NCBI GenBank assembly: GCA_015178975.1 | Contig: WHVD01000068.1 | Coordinates: forward strand, 1 to 64,000 | DNA: 64,000 bases | Direction: 5' to 3' | DNA from: Hysterangium stoloniferum | Taxonomy: Eukaryota > Basidiomycota > Agaricomycetes > Hysterangiales > Hysterangiaceae | Shown: positions 45,869 through 57,700 of the stretch, piece by piece | Layout of the letters: each line of letters starts with the position of its first letter | Position numbering within the stretch: position 1 is the stretch's first letter | The notes under the pieces: generated by a model | Database searches by the model: none | Told to the model about the DNA's origin: nothing | What the model saw: the letters and a program-made list of their open reading frames with translations, nothing else | Made by a program: the position numbers and the translations under genes

Positions 45869-47322
45869 TCATCTGACAAAGTCTGAAGTTGAGATCTGTT
45901 TCAGCCAAGTATAGAAATTAGAAGATCGTTTGAGTGGGGGTGTCATTACCATCTGTGCAGTAAAGTTCGGGTTCTGAAACCACGTGTCGACGCCTAATAT
46001 GACACTGCTAAAGATTGTACGGCCACGGTCGGTAGTGGTCACGAGATCAGAACTTTTGTAATTATCACGCGCCGCTTTTCGGAGATTGACTAAAATCCGT
46101 GCAGTCAATATTACATGGAAGTCGCGCTGTGTACTGTAGTAGCAATGAGACTGAAGTTCGAATGACGCAGAAACCGAAAGAGATGCACGGACAGTATGAG
46201 GCTGGGCGAGGGCTTGGACTAGGTAAAGTGAAACTTAGAGTATGTAGGCTGTAGGAGTATTTGTGGCATACGTTAATGACCAAAAGAATGATGTTAATAA
46301 TTGATATGCCTTCCCAGTGGTAAGGTTACAACATGATCGTCAAGTCTTTGGCATATCTACGCACCGATGAGGTATACATAGTACATTACACCTTTCCCCG
46401 CAAGAAAAATCAGGTGGCGTCTTACAGGTTAGCTGAAAAACATACCGTCTTGATATAGTGTAACAATTAGACGGGATCTCCTTATTCTGACTGCGAGGAA
46501 GTCCCGGAGAGATTTTAAATGTGTTGTTGACGTGTGCCAAGACCAGGCAGTACTCACGGTGTTGAAGGCACTTGAGGATGGTCAGTACTAAGATGACTAA
46601 AAAGAGTAAATAAGGAGGCGAATACTGTCATCAACAGAATGGCAAATACTTGTTTCAAATATTACAACCACTATGTAGTCGAGAAATATTATGTTGCCAG
46701 CAGGCGTTACCATCCAGCAAACGTAGTCTACACCGCTTGGACTTGGTCCGACTGCATGGCTCGCAATGGTAAGATATTTGAATCACGCTGATCGAAGAAT
46801 GAGCGGTTTACATGTGGTGGACGAGAGACCGTGGTAGACGAAATACCCAGTCGGACACGCCATTAAAAGTGCTGCAAAAAGGAGCGATATCATTACTTTG
46901 CTATTTTTCCCCCAAACAGCCCAGGTTCTGAAGACCAGAACAACTGCCAGATGTCGATTTATTTGGCTGAAACTCGGGTTCTGAAAAGGCACAGTGGACC
47001 AAATGAGATCAATCTCTTCCCCTAAGTTCAGAAAGTGGTCGTACAACTGCGTCCCACACGCATTAGCCTCGATCTAAATTTATGTTTGAGTATTCTTAAC
47101 GCACCAATAAGGTGTAGGCGGCTACTATGAAACGGTTAGTATGGACAGATCAATGATTGACAAATGGTAGAGCATGCATACTATTAGAATACTGAAAGTT
47201 AATCCAGTTAATCCGTACATAACTGAACCTGTAGGACATTGAGGGCTTACCGCTTGAGCACGGTGGTTCTCTAAAAGGGCCTGAATGTTGATGGTGTGGG
47301 ATGAAGACATCATGTCATGCAC
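45869..47322 (-). CDS. DUF6533-family multi-pass membrane protein
   Basis: On the minus strand the first exon starts MHDMMSSSHTINIQALLENH (47322). An exon supplying VAAYTLL lies near 47.12 kb, then YDHFLNLGEEIDLIWS (about 47.04 kb), the diagnostic DUF6533 signature. After it come HLAVVLVFRTWAVWGKN and the membrane helix VMISLLFAALLMACPTGYFV. A further helix LVILVLTILKCL is near 46.58 kb, followed by SLRDFLAVRIRRSRL and, across an intron at about 46.44 kb, VMYYVYLIG. The last exon carries ARILVNLRKAARDNYKSSD and ends at 45869. Order and spacing match the family; I see about six or seven exons, but not every junction was fixed. No stop interrupts the recognised exons, so it may be functional. 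CpG content is normal, in contrast to the repeat domain that starts at its 3' side. It lies between that domain and an LTR fragment at 47349. Confidence 0.6.
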
Positions 47323-47348
47323 TGGTGTGGCTAAAAGTTAGATGAAAT

Positions 47349-47751
47349 TGTTGGAATAGTATATATACTAGACAGTTAGATAGCAGAAACCAATCTCAGT
47401 GTTTGCACGCAGTAGCGGGGCTAAACAGCTATATATTTACCTAGATAGCAGAACCCAATCTAGGATACATGATCAGTATTGTATCTAAGTAAGCGTGTAA
47501 AGGTAATCTCACCTCACTATTTGCACGCAGTAGCAAGGCTAAACAGCTGAGGTGCACTAGCTATAGTCCATAAGCTTTTAAGGCATTGGCGTTCTATCTA
47601 TGATCGTGCGTTGTGAATGCTACGGAGTCAAACAGGAAGTAACTAAATAGAGGCATGTATATTATATCGTGTGTACCTGCCTAGCTCGGTACCTTAAGTT
47701 AGGCTTTGAATATACCAGGAGCGGGACTATATCGCGCTTGCTAATCCAACA
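47349..47751 (-). repeat. Truncated inverted copy of the 23401-24223 LTR
   Basis: It shares GTTTGCACGCAGTAGCGGGG and CTAAACAGCT with the reverse complement of the LTR at 23.4-24.2 kb and follows it to GCTTGCTAATCCAACA. It lacks both ends and has fewer internal repeat units. It sits 27 bp upstream of the start of the minus-strand DUF6533 gene and could influence its promoter. Confidence 0.75.
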
Positions 47752-48320
47752 GAAATGGTAGTGAAGGAATACATCAGCAATGGTGAAGAAACCCGTCTTT
47801 AGTAGACTGGATCTGTAAGTTTCGGGACCACAGCCTACAGGGGTTGCTTAATGTATCATAGAAACGTCTCCAGTAAGATAAAGGAAGATCAAAGGAATTG
47901 TATATATGCCGAAATTGAGCACTATCATGATCATGATCTTCGATCAATCTGTAGTGTTGATTTGTAATGTGCGTTATAAATGCATTTGAATTCATAGGCA
48001 CACTAATAGTGATAATGCATCGTGCCGGAGTTTGAAATTTTGTATGGATGTGGTTAGGATGTCGGAAAAATCCGAAAATCCTGATCAGGCCTGTCGGCCT
48101 GGCTAGATGCCGACCTACCCGATGCCAGCTGCTCAGCTCCTGAACAGGCGTCAAGCCAGCTGATGTGTCTGGTGCAAGCATCAGGCCGGCGGTACTCGGC
48201 ACACAGCCCGGCTCCCTGCCATAGGGCCGGCCATGCAGCCCGCCAACATGCAGCCTGATCAAGGCCTAGGATCTGCACAGACGCTCTGTGTGTAGGTAAG
48301 TAAGCTTTAGGCACTCTCAA
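47752..48320. other. No recognised gene; GC-rich patch with inverted words
   Basis: A GC-rich patch (48075-48260) opens with GATCAGGCCTGTCGGCCTGG and closes with CAGCCTGATCAAGGCC. These are imperfect inverted words and might be ends of a small non-autonomous DNA transposon of about 180 bp. Minus-strand frames of 88 and 162 codons cross it but have no known motif. Confidence 0.3.
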
Positions 48321-48339
48321 AACCTATTTAGTGACATAC

Positions 48340-48475
48340 TGTGGGTGGAGGGTGGCAGTGGTGGAGGGTGGGAGCGGGTGGATCCCGGTGAAGGTGGCGG
48401 TGGGAATAGTGGGAATGATGGCAGGAATAATGGTAACGGGTGGTGGTGGGTGATGGTGGTGGTTGGCGGTGGAAT
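48340..48475. repeat. GGTGG-rich low-complexity tract
   Basis: Irregular repeats of GGTGG, GGAGGGTGG and GGTGATGG on the plus strand. Proline/threonine-rich reading on the minus strand is a consequence of composition. Confidence 0.7.
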
Positions 48476-48789
48476 AAGAGCATGGTAGAAGTGCCAAGTG
48501 GCCTGCTTTGCAGTGCATTAGTGGATGATATTCAGTGTGTTTACTATTTTAATGAACTGGTTTGAAGAGTAATATGAACTGAAATTACATGCAAAGATAC
48601 AGAAAAAGTGACATCTGTCCTACTTAGATTCAGTGTCTTAATGTTTTGAATGCATCATCCAACAACCACTTGACAGCTTAAATGAGTGTTTGAACTTAGA
48701 TGAAGTGCCTAGAGGGCTTCATTTAAGTCCACTAACTTCCTATAGGGGCTATAGGAAAATGCTGTGCAGGGTGTTGCACTGCCATGCAA

Positions 48790-49330
48790 CACTGGAGGCA
48801 CCCCAAGATTTTTGGAGTCAGAAAACCTTCAGAAAAGTACTATTTGGCCAAATTTTCTAAGCATTCTTTGAACTGAAAAACTGTCGGAAAATCTTGAGTT
48901 TTAGTAGGTTTTTCTGAGGACAAAAATGGTATCTGAATACCCTAAAAATGTTGATCAGGAAATTCCAAGGAAACATTGTTGGAAATAGCCTATTTTCTGT
49001 GGATTTTCTAAATAGGAAAACTCTTAAAAAACCCTGGATTTTGTTACAGTTTTCCACCCAAGAAAATTCTATGAAAACTGTAATAATTTGCCTAGAGAAA
49101 TCAATTGAAAACCACATATTTCTACTCAATTTTTCCCCTCAGGGAATTGAGTGAAAACTGTAATTTTTTGCCAGGAAAATCTTGTGCCAAGAGAAAGTTT
49201 TCTTAATGTTTTGTCAAGGGGAAAACTATGATGAAATTTACATTTTAATTATATGTGAAATCATTGAATAATTATATATTTCAATAAGATTTTCCTTGGT
49301 GACAAACACTATGGAAATTCGAAAAATGTG
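48790..49330. repeat. Degenerate AT-rich repeat block related to 26186-26330
   Basis: The left part (48790-48970) parallels 26186-26330. The rest consists of recurring words such as GAAAACTGTAAT, AGGAAAATC and GATTTTC in both orientations, as in a decayed tandem or inverted array. It is poor in CpG. No coding content; flanks 48476-48789 and 49331-49920 also show no gene. Confidence 0.5.
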
Positions 49331-49920
49331 CTTGTGAAATCTGGAAGAAATTAACAATTTCAGAGACCAAGGGTAAGTGAGTGCAAGCAGAGGCAGAGAG
49401 CAGAATACTTAGAGTGAGACTATGAGAGTTGTTTAGGAGTGTTCTGAGTTGATATTCTGATTGTCTTAATACTACAATACATGAGCAGCATATACATGGA
49501 AAACTGGCACTTATCCAAATGTAAACAGAACAAAGGAAAGTACTAATGGAAAAGACAGAACTACATATAGAGTGATGCAAAAATGGAGACTGATAGATGG
49601 AACATTACAAATATGGACATAGACTACTATGGGGGCAGAAAAGGTGTAAACTGGTTGTATGGGATTAGGGGCCAATGGGAATACTAATCAGGAACAATGA
49701 AGGTGCTTAATGGGGTTAGTTGGGACACTGACAGTTTTGTGAGCAATTGCAGTTTTGTGTGAGGTCCAATCAGGGCTGATGGTGTGCCAAGCGCATGGGT
49801 TGTAACAGTATCCCCCCTTATAGCTGAAGTCCCATGGAGGCTGAGAAATGAAGATGTACATGCCAAGTGAATTAACTGATGTGTCAACAAATCAGAAGAT
49901 CTGGTGGTCCTGAAGAAACC

Positions 49921-49930
49921 TTATATAAGG
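49921..49930 (+). promoter_or_regulatory. TATA-like box upstream of the coiled-coil gene
   Basis: TTATATAAGG lies 39 bp before the ATG at 49969, a suitable place for a core promoter. Inference from position only. Confidence 0.4.
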
Positions 49931-50422
49931 TCACCAGGGCATCTTTTGTCTTTTAACCTTTATCCACCATGTCATCTAACAACAGGACAACCTCTAGCCT
50001 CTTGGGACCCGTCAGTATGCTGAGTCTGAATAACTTGTGACCCCAAGTACAGGAAAGGGAGGCATGCCATTTGCGAGAAGAGGAGGAGGTGAGGAAGGAC
50101 ACCAAGTTGCTGGTGGCTGCTGAGAGGGCCAAGGAGGAGCGAAAAAAGAGAGAGGAGTGGAAAAAAGCAGAGGAGGCAGAGTGTTGGAGGGTTGTGAGGT
50201 ATCAGCTTTATCTCATAATTTTCTCTTAATTTTCTTTGAATTCTTTAATATTTTATCGAATTTATTGTATTTTTATTATATTTTTATTGTGAAATATAAG
50301 GCTCTATTCCTTTTAACTTCGCATAATAATAGCATATATGAACTCATATTATGCTATTATATCTTAGTTAATTCATTATAATTTTTAATTAATTATTTAT
50401 ATTTTATTTACTTAGTTATTAC

Positions 50423-51653
50423 TGTCCGGCACATTACTTGCTTGTATGTGTGCATTCGGGCGTCACATGACTACAGTCACACGAGTGACTGTAACCCTAG
50501 TCACGCGAGTGACTGTAACACTAGTCACGGGTGACTGTAACACTAGTCACGGGTGACTGTAACACTAGTCACGGGTGACTGTAACACTAGTCACGGGTGA
50601 CTGTAACACTAGTCACGGGTGACTGTAACACTAGTCACGGGTGACTGTAACACTAGTCACACGAGTGACTGTCACATAAGTCACGGTCCGGTATCGGGAT
50701 GTCACACAGGTCACGAATGTGACTACCCGAGTCATTATTTGATCCCGCCGACTCATCGTTTGCTTCCGTCCCCGGGACCGCGGCCTTGAACCTTCATGTT
50801 CAAGCCAAAGCTTAGAACCCTTGTCTCAGAGAGGGGAATCATGTGATAAATACAGGGTAAATAATGAGTAGAATATGAGGTCATTATGATCTAATTGGTG
50901 ACCTCATAAACTAAATAATTAGCTAATCATTTAGTTATCAAAATGTATATAAGGAGGGCCAACTTTCCAATAAAATCATCTATCTCACACATATTTTACA
51001 GTACAGCACAGAAGCTTACCTCATCATCCTAAGGACAATAATAGCCTTAGTCTGATACACTCACTGCAAGCACCTACACTTGCAGCATCTTGAATCTTTG
51101 TCAGCAACTCTTGGACTTAGCTAATCATCTAAGTTCCTCAGCCTCACAGCTACCCTTTAGGCTTATTAATTAGATAATAAACCTAATAAGTATCTAAGTA
51201 TCCTTACTGAAATCCCTGCCAATACTAGATTATTCAAGGCCCAGCCCTAAGTTTATTGAATTAATCAAGTACAAGCACTCAGATAATCCAATACATATTA
51301 TTTTCTCTATTAATAAATTATTTAACACCTTGTTAAATAACTATTAATAGTTACAAATAAGCATACAAGAATCCGAAGCTCTTATATCAAGTCTCTGCCA
51401 AGTTACTGCGCATATATTCAGCTTCCAGCCCCTATTCTCAAGGAATAGTTCTTTTATTTGCTAAAAGAGTCATACACAGTTCTATTGAACCTTTCAATAA
51501 TCAAAATAAGCATTGATTTGAGTTGTTTAAGCTTCATAGTGCAGCTCATTAATCTATCAGTATTTAAATTACTGGACCTTTGCTTGTTTTGTTGTTGAAG
51601 CTCTGTGACACTATAGCATATACTGAGCTATCTAAGAGAATCCCCTGAATACA
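50423..51653 (+). repeat. Probable solo LTR (about 1.23 kb) in intron 1, target duplication TTAC
   Basis: It starts TGTCCGGCAC and ends CCTGAATACA; TTAC precedes (50419-50422) and follows (51654-51657). A TATA-like TGTATATAAGG near 50944 gives the plus orientation. The left part contains the 22-bp array below. The internal body is AT-rich and non-coding. Boundaries rest on a 4-bp duplication only, so they are less certain than the others here. Confidence 0.5.
50475..50695. repeat. 22-bp minisatellite of hairpin-forming units
   Basis: About eight units built on GTGACTGTAACACTAGTCAC, six of them in exact 22-bp register (starts at about 50531, 50553, 50575, 50597, 50619 and 50641). Each junction AGTCACGGGTGACT is a near-perfect palindrome. 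Outer units carry ACGAGT or GCGAGT variants, the usual sign of central homogenisation. Confidence 0.9.
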
Positions 51654-51755
51654 TTACAAGGGTGTTGGTTGCCACACTTGTGAAGGTGAAGCAAGAGAAG
51701 GCTGAGGCTGAGGCGAGGAAGGTAGGTGTTCCCAGAAACTGAAAATGCTGAGTGC

Positions 51756-54700
51756 TAAAGACATTTAAGTATCTCAGCAGTTAAACGTTCACTGTATTAT
51801 ACAATACCTAAAGACATTTAAGTACTAAATACATAGATAAGTTTTGTTTCGTGATGAGGCAATTGACATATCACTTACTCTCAGTGGTTAAATGTTCGCT
51901 GAGAGATTCCCTAGCTATACTACGTGTATATAATAGTACATTCGAGAGGAGATTGAACAATATGACGCATTGCATCTTTTCGAGACATTTTTGTCTCACC
52001 TTCTTTGTACAAGTGCTTACTTCTTTAATGCTCGTTATACCTAATACTCCTCCTCGAGCTTTGAAGAAGTAAGTCCTAAATGTCCTGTGTGATGGTAATG
52101 AATTGGTGAAGAGAGGGATTTTGTTAAAATATCTGCAATCATTTGTTTGGTCAATTGATAGATGAGTTGGATAGTGCTGTTTTCAATTAAATGTCAAATG
52201 AAGTGGTATTTCACTTCAATATGTTTCATCCTTCTCAAAGTGCATTGGTTTTGAGTGAATGCGATAGTACCTTGATTGTCTTCGAAAATTGCCATCGGTT
52301 CTTCATATATTATATTAAGTTCTTTGAGGAAATGGCGTGTCCACAAAATTTTGTGAGCCGCTTCTGAAAGCGCAATATATTCCGCTTCAGTGGATGAAAG
52401 GGCGACTGTTGATTGCTTCCTCAAAGACCAAGATACCACTCCTGAGCCTAAAAAAATTGCATATCCACCTGTTGAACGTTTATCCTCTTGATCTCCTGTG
52501 AAATTGGCATCCAAATATCCATGTAGACAAAGTGCTTGTCCTCCCAATTGAAGCTCAAAATCTCGAGTTGTGTATAAATATTGCAGGATACGTTTAGCTA
52601 ATTTCCAATGCATTCTCATGGGATTTGATGAATATTGAGATAATTTGTTAACAGAATACATGATATCTGGACACGATACTGTAGCTGCAAACATCAAACT
52701 TCCAATAAGTTCGCGATACGGCAGTTCTGCAATTTCATTTCATTCTTCTGTAGTATCTGGGCGAATAATAGAGGTGAAATCGATTCCAAGTGATATGGGA
52801 GTTCAAATTGGCTTGGAATTTTGTACGTTGAACTTCTTCTTCACTATATTTTCGATATATTCCTTTTGCGATATGAATATTGATTTCGATTCAGCATCTC
52901 GATGAATACTCGTTCCCAATATCCAATGGGCCTCACCTTCACTCGAAATTCCAAATCATTTGTGGAATGCCTTTTCGAGATCTAGGAGCCATTTTTCATC
53001 ACCTACAGCAGTTGTGTCATTTAACCAAAATGCAACTATGGCCCAACTTCCATCATCCCATATTTTGAAGAATGTAGCACTGTCAAAATCGGAACAGAAC
53101 CAGGTGAGTTCTTTAACCATAAAATCATATAGCATTTTTCTCCACTCATTGCCTCCCTGTTTTGTTCCATATAGAGCCTTCAATAACGGTAATGCTAAAT
53201 TCTCCTTTCCGGGTTCTTCAAACCCCTCCAGTTGTTGAACCCAAACCTTTTCTTTCATCATCCCATGTAAGTATGATGATTTGACATCAAATTGACGTAT
53301 AGCTGGATTTGTTATTGCTCCCAGCACCAGTAAAATTTGGAACATTTCCCACTTCATGACTGGTGCGTATGTTTCATTGAAATGTAATCCAGGAATTTGA
53401 CTAAATCCTTTTTTGACGATTCGTACTTTCCTCTTTATTAGTTCACCATTCTTGTACAATCCACAACACACCATTCTGGTTTTTAAAACACACGTTCCTG
53501 GCGGTGGTTCTTCAGGTGCGCTGAATACGTTATGTTCTACCATATTTTTCCACTCTGCCTGTCTAGCTTCTTCCCAAGCTAATCCTTTGTCTCCCGGCAT
53601 ATTCAATGCTTCCTCTATCATTGGATTGCCCAATGTCGAGAAAAACAACCAGTATGTTAGAATCTTCTAATTCTTTTTCTTTGACTGACAATGAACTTCG
53701 AATTCCTTCTTGTACTTTACCAGATCTTGTTATTTCATGAGGATAGTCAGGTACATTTGACACTAATTGAGACTCTTCCCTCATCATAGTCTCCTCTTTT
53801 TCTTCAATAGGTCGAGGACGAGGTGGGATATGGATCATGAGTCTAGGTTGAGGCTCACTCTTGATTTGAATAGGAGGTACACTATTCATATCTCTAAATT
53901 GACCTTCGTCTCCATAAGGCACCAGTGATGGCAAAGTCATTGCATCTTCGTGGAATATCACATCTCGTACCTTTTCAATCCTCCTCATTCCAGGGAACCA
54001 CACTAAATACATATCCAGATGAATACGGTTCATACCCAACCATATAACCCATCTTTGAATGTGAGTCCCACTTCTGACATCTTTGTTTAGGAACTGCCAT
54101 GCTAACTGGACTTCCAAATATCTGCAAATGTGCTAAATATGGCTTTTCTCCAGCTATTCGTTCAAGAGGCATATGTCCATTGTTTCATGCAATGGACTCC
54201 AATTCCTCAAATATGCCATCATTTTGACTGTGATTGACCACAAGAATTTTGGGAGTTTTGATGTGTATAGTAAGTTTCATGCACCTTCCACTATTTTCAT
54301 CACATATAACATTGTTCTTGCCCCTTCCATAATGGTGTGTATACCTCTTTCTGCAACACCATTTTGCTGTGGCATATATGGCACTGAGGTAAATAAAGCT
54401 ATACCTTTCAATAACAGATAACTTCTAAATTCCAAATTTATTAGCTCGGTTCCATTATCCATCATAACTCCTTGGACCCTCATATTAAATAACGTCTCCA
54501 GTTGAGTTATATTCTTTTATTTTGCACACTGCTTCCAGCTTGGTTGCTAATGTTTCAACCCATACAGCTTCGGGAGAAGTCATCAACAACAATAATGAAA
54601 TAATGCTTTTTGTTGAAACTTATCATTTCCATAGGTCCGGCTAAATCCATATGGAGTAATTCTCCCAACTCCGTCGCTCTGGTACATCCAGTTTTGAATG

Positions 54701-57700
54701 GATTTTTGTGCTGTTTACCCTCAATACATGCAATGCAGTCAGCTTCGAAACCTTCAAGTTCTTCGATTTCCATTCCAGTTGTAAAATGTTGCGCAAGATT
54801 CTTAATAGCATTCATACTCAAATGCCCCAAATGCTGATGCCATCACATAATATTGTATGTCAAACTCATGGAAAATATCATAGTATTAGGTATAACGAGT
54901 ATTGCAGAAGTAAGCGCGCGTATGAAAAAGGTGAGACAAAAATGTCTTGAAAAGATGCAATGCGTCATATGTTCAATCTCCTCTCGAATGTACTCTTATA
55001 TACATGTAGTATAGTTAGGGAATCTCTCAGCGAATGTTTATTCACTGAGAGTAAGTGATATGTGTATTGCCTCATCACAAAAACAAAACTTATTATGTAT
55101 TTGGTACTTAAACGTCTTTAGGTATTGTATAATATACCGAACGTTTATTCGCTGAGATACTTAAACGTCTTTAGGTTATGGGCCCGGCTCTTTACATTGA
55201 TAGCAAACAATTAACAAGCCATTCTAATTAATCGCTGAAATGATTACCCTGGACAAAATTAAGAATTATGAAATAAGCACTGGGAGTGCTTACCAAGTTT
55301 TTCCAAGGTTACGCAAAGACAATTATTTTACTTGGAGTGCGAGTATGAAAACCGTGCTGGAGTCTTTGAACCAATGGGAGGTTGTAACTGGGGAACTGGT
55401 GGATCCTATACGCGTAGACGCGAAGGTTCTGATGATGGAGGAACTTGAGATCGAAGAGGCCTGGGAACTTCAAAAGAAGAGGGCCTACAGTGAGATAATG
55501 CTTCGCATTGAAGACGAGCGCAGGGTGGCTATAATGGTGGATAGTAATCCAGTCAATGCATGGGAAACTTTGAAGACGACATACGGAACACGATTGGCCA
55601 ATAGTCGTGCGACGCTACTTTCTGAACTCGTTCGTATGCGTTACAATGGGACAGGAATTATCGAATACAAATCCAAAATGGACTCCATCAGACTTAAATT
55701 GTTAGAGGCTGGTCATGCCATCATGAATGCTGACTACCTTAGCCTATTCATGAGTATGCTACCCGAGGATTTCGATATAATGTCAACGACAATTGATTAT
55801 GACATTGATACTGTCGAAGAAGTAGTCAATAAACTGTGTCAAGTAGAGATTCGAAAAGAGATACGTCCAGGCTATGGTGAAGGTTCCACATTTCGTGCCC
55901 AGAGGGGCGAAGGTTCCACGTTTCGCCCCCAGAGGGGAAGCAGTATGCAGCGAGGAGCGTATCGTAATAGGGGTCGTGGTCGTGCCGCCATTCCACGAGG
56001 AACACAGATCAGGAGGAGTACTCCACAATCTGGTTGTTTCGAATGTGGGGATTTGTCGCATTGGGCAAGCGATTGTCCTAAAAGAAAGCAGAGATATGCT
56101 CAGCGATCTGAAAATTGGAAGAACCAAAATAGAAGTAACGACTCATCTGGAAATACGCCATCTCCCTCAGTTGCCAGTAGGGGAATGTTTACCGCCATCA
56201 AATCCACATTTTTCTTGACCAAGGAGAGTGTGCCACATAAATATTTCCTGGATTCCACAGCATCAGGACATTATGTGCCCAGTATGTATGACTTACACAA
56301 TTTTATGGCATATAAAAATCCAAAGAAAATCCAAACGGCGAATGGCGCTTATATTTATGCCAGAGGTATTGGAACATTGCGTTTCAAGGTTACGGAACAT
56401 GGTACAGAGTTTATAGGTGAAATTCCCAATGTCGAATGGACTCCCGAAGTTAAAATGCAACTCCTTAATCCCGGGCAGCTTTTCAAAGATGGATATCACG
56501 TTATGTTGAGCAAGACAGGTTCTACAATAGTCAATTCGTCAGGACGTACACTCATTGAGGTGAATGAGAGGGGTAATGTATACCCTTTCCAGCTGGATAC
56601 GATTTCCGTGTCACCACCAGTATGCGAATATACGAATTTATCAGACGATGAATTACAAAATAGGTTGGAAGACGTACCTATGATATTCTCCGCGAATTCG
56701 ACATGTGATATTATGAAATGGCATCAGCGTTTGGGGCATTTGAGCATGAATGCTATTAGGAATCTTGCACGACACTTTGCGACTGGAATGGAGATCGAAG
56801 AAATTGAAGGCTTCAAAGCTGACTGCATTGCATGTATCAAAGGTAAACAGTGCAGAAATCCATTCAAAACTGGACGTATCAGAGTGACAAAGTTGGGAGA
56901 ATTACTCCATATGGATCTTGCCGGACCTATGGAAACGATAAGTTTCGACAAAAAGCGTTATTTTATTATCATTGTTGACAACTTCCCCCGTGCTGTATGG
57001 GTTGAAACATTAGCAAGCAAGCTGGAAGCGGTGCACAAAATAAAGGAATACATAACTCAATTGGAGACATTATTCAATACGAGGGTCCAAGGAGTTATGA
57101 CAGATAATGGAACCGAGCTAATAAATTTGGAATTTAGAAGCTATCTGTTATCGAAAGGTATAGCTTTATTTACCTCAGTGCCATATACGCTGCAGCAAAA
57201 TGGTGTTGCAGAAAGAGGTATATGCACCACTACTGAAGGGGCAAGAACAATGTTATATGCGACAAAAATAGCAGAAGGTGCACGAAACTTACTTTATGCA
57301 TCAAAACTCCCTAAATTCTTGTGGTCTATCGCAGTCAAAACGATGGCATATTTGAGGAATTGTAGTCCATCGTGTGCAAACAATGGACATACACCTATTG
57401 AAAGGATAACGGGAGAGAAGCCAGATTTGGCACATTTGTGGATATTCGGAAGTCCAGTTAGCGTGGCAGTTCTTAAGCAAAGACGTCAGAAGTGGGACTC
57501 ACGTTCGAAGATGGGTTATATGGTTGGGTATGAACCGTATTCATCTGGATATTTAGTGTGGTTCCCTGGAACGAGAAGAATTGAAAAGGTACAAGATGCC
57601 ATATTCCATGAAGATGCAATGACATTACCATCGCCGGTGCCTTATGGAGATGAAGGTCAATTCAGGAATATAAATAACGTACCTCCAATGCAACCCGAGA

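Noticed and set aside
47774-48262. 162-codon minus-strand frame
   Set aside because: No motif; crosses a possible small transposon and repeats; not supported by any splice signal.
48077-48262. hAT-like non-autonomous transposon
   Set aside because: The terminal words GATCAGGCC and GCCTGATC are only about 8 bp and imperfect, with no 8-bp target duplication found; left as a GC-rich patch.
48324-48518. Proline/threonine-rich minus-strand frame
   Set aside because: Product of a GGTGG low-complexity tract with no conserved motif.
50475-50695. CRISPR-like regular repeat
   Set aside because: Units are contiguous with no unique spacers, lie in a eukaryotic LTR, and no cas-like gene is present; it is a minisatellite.
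52645-54421. Plus-strand frames within the outer copia element
   Set aside because: Antisense of the minus-strand polyprotein fossil.
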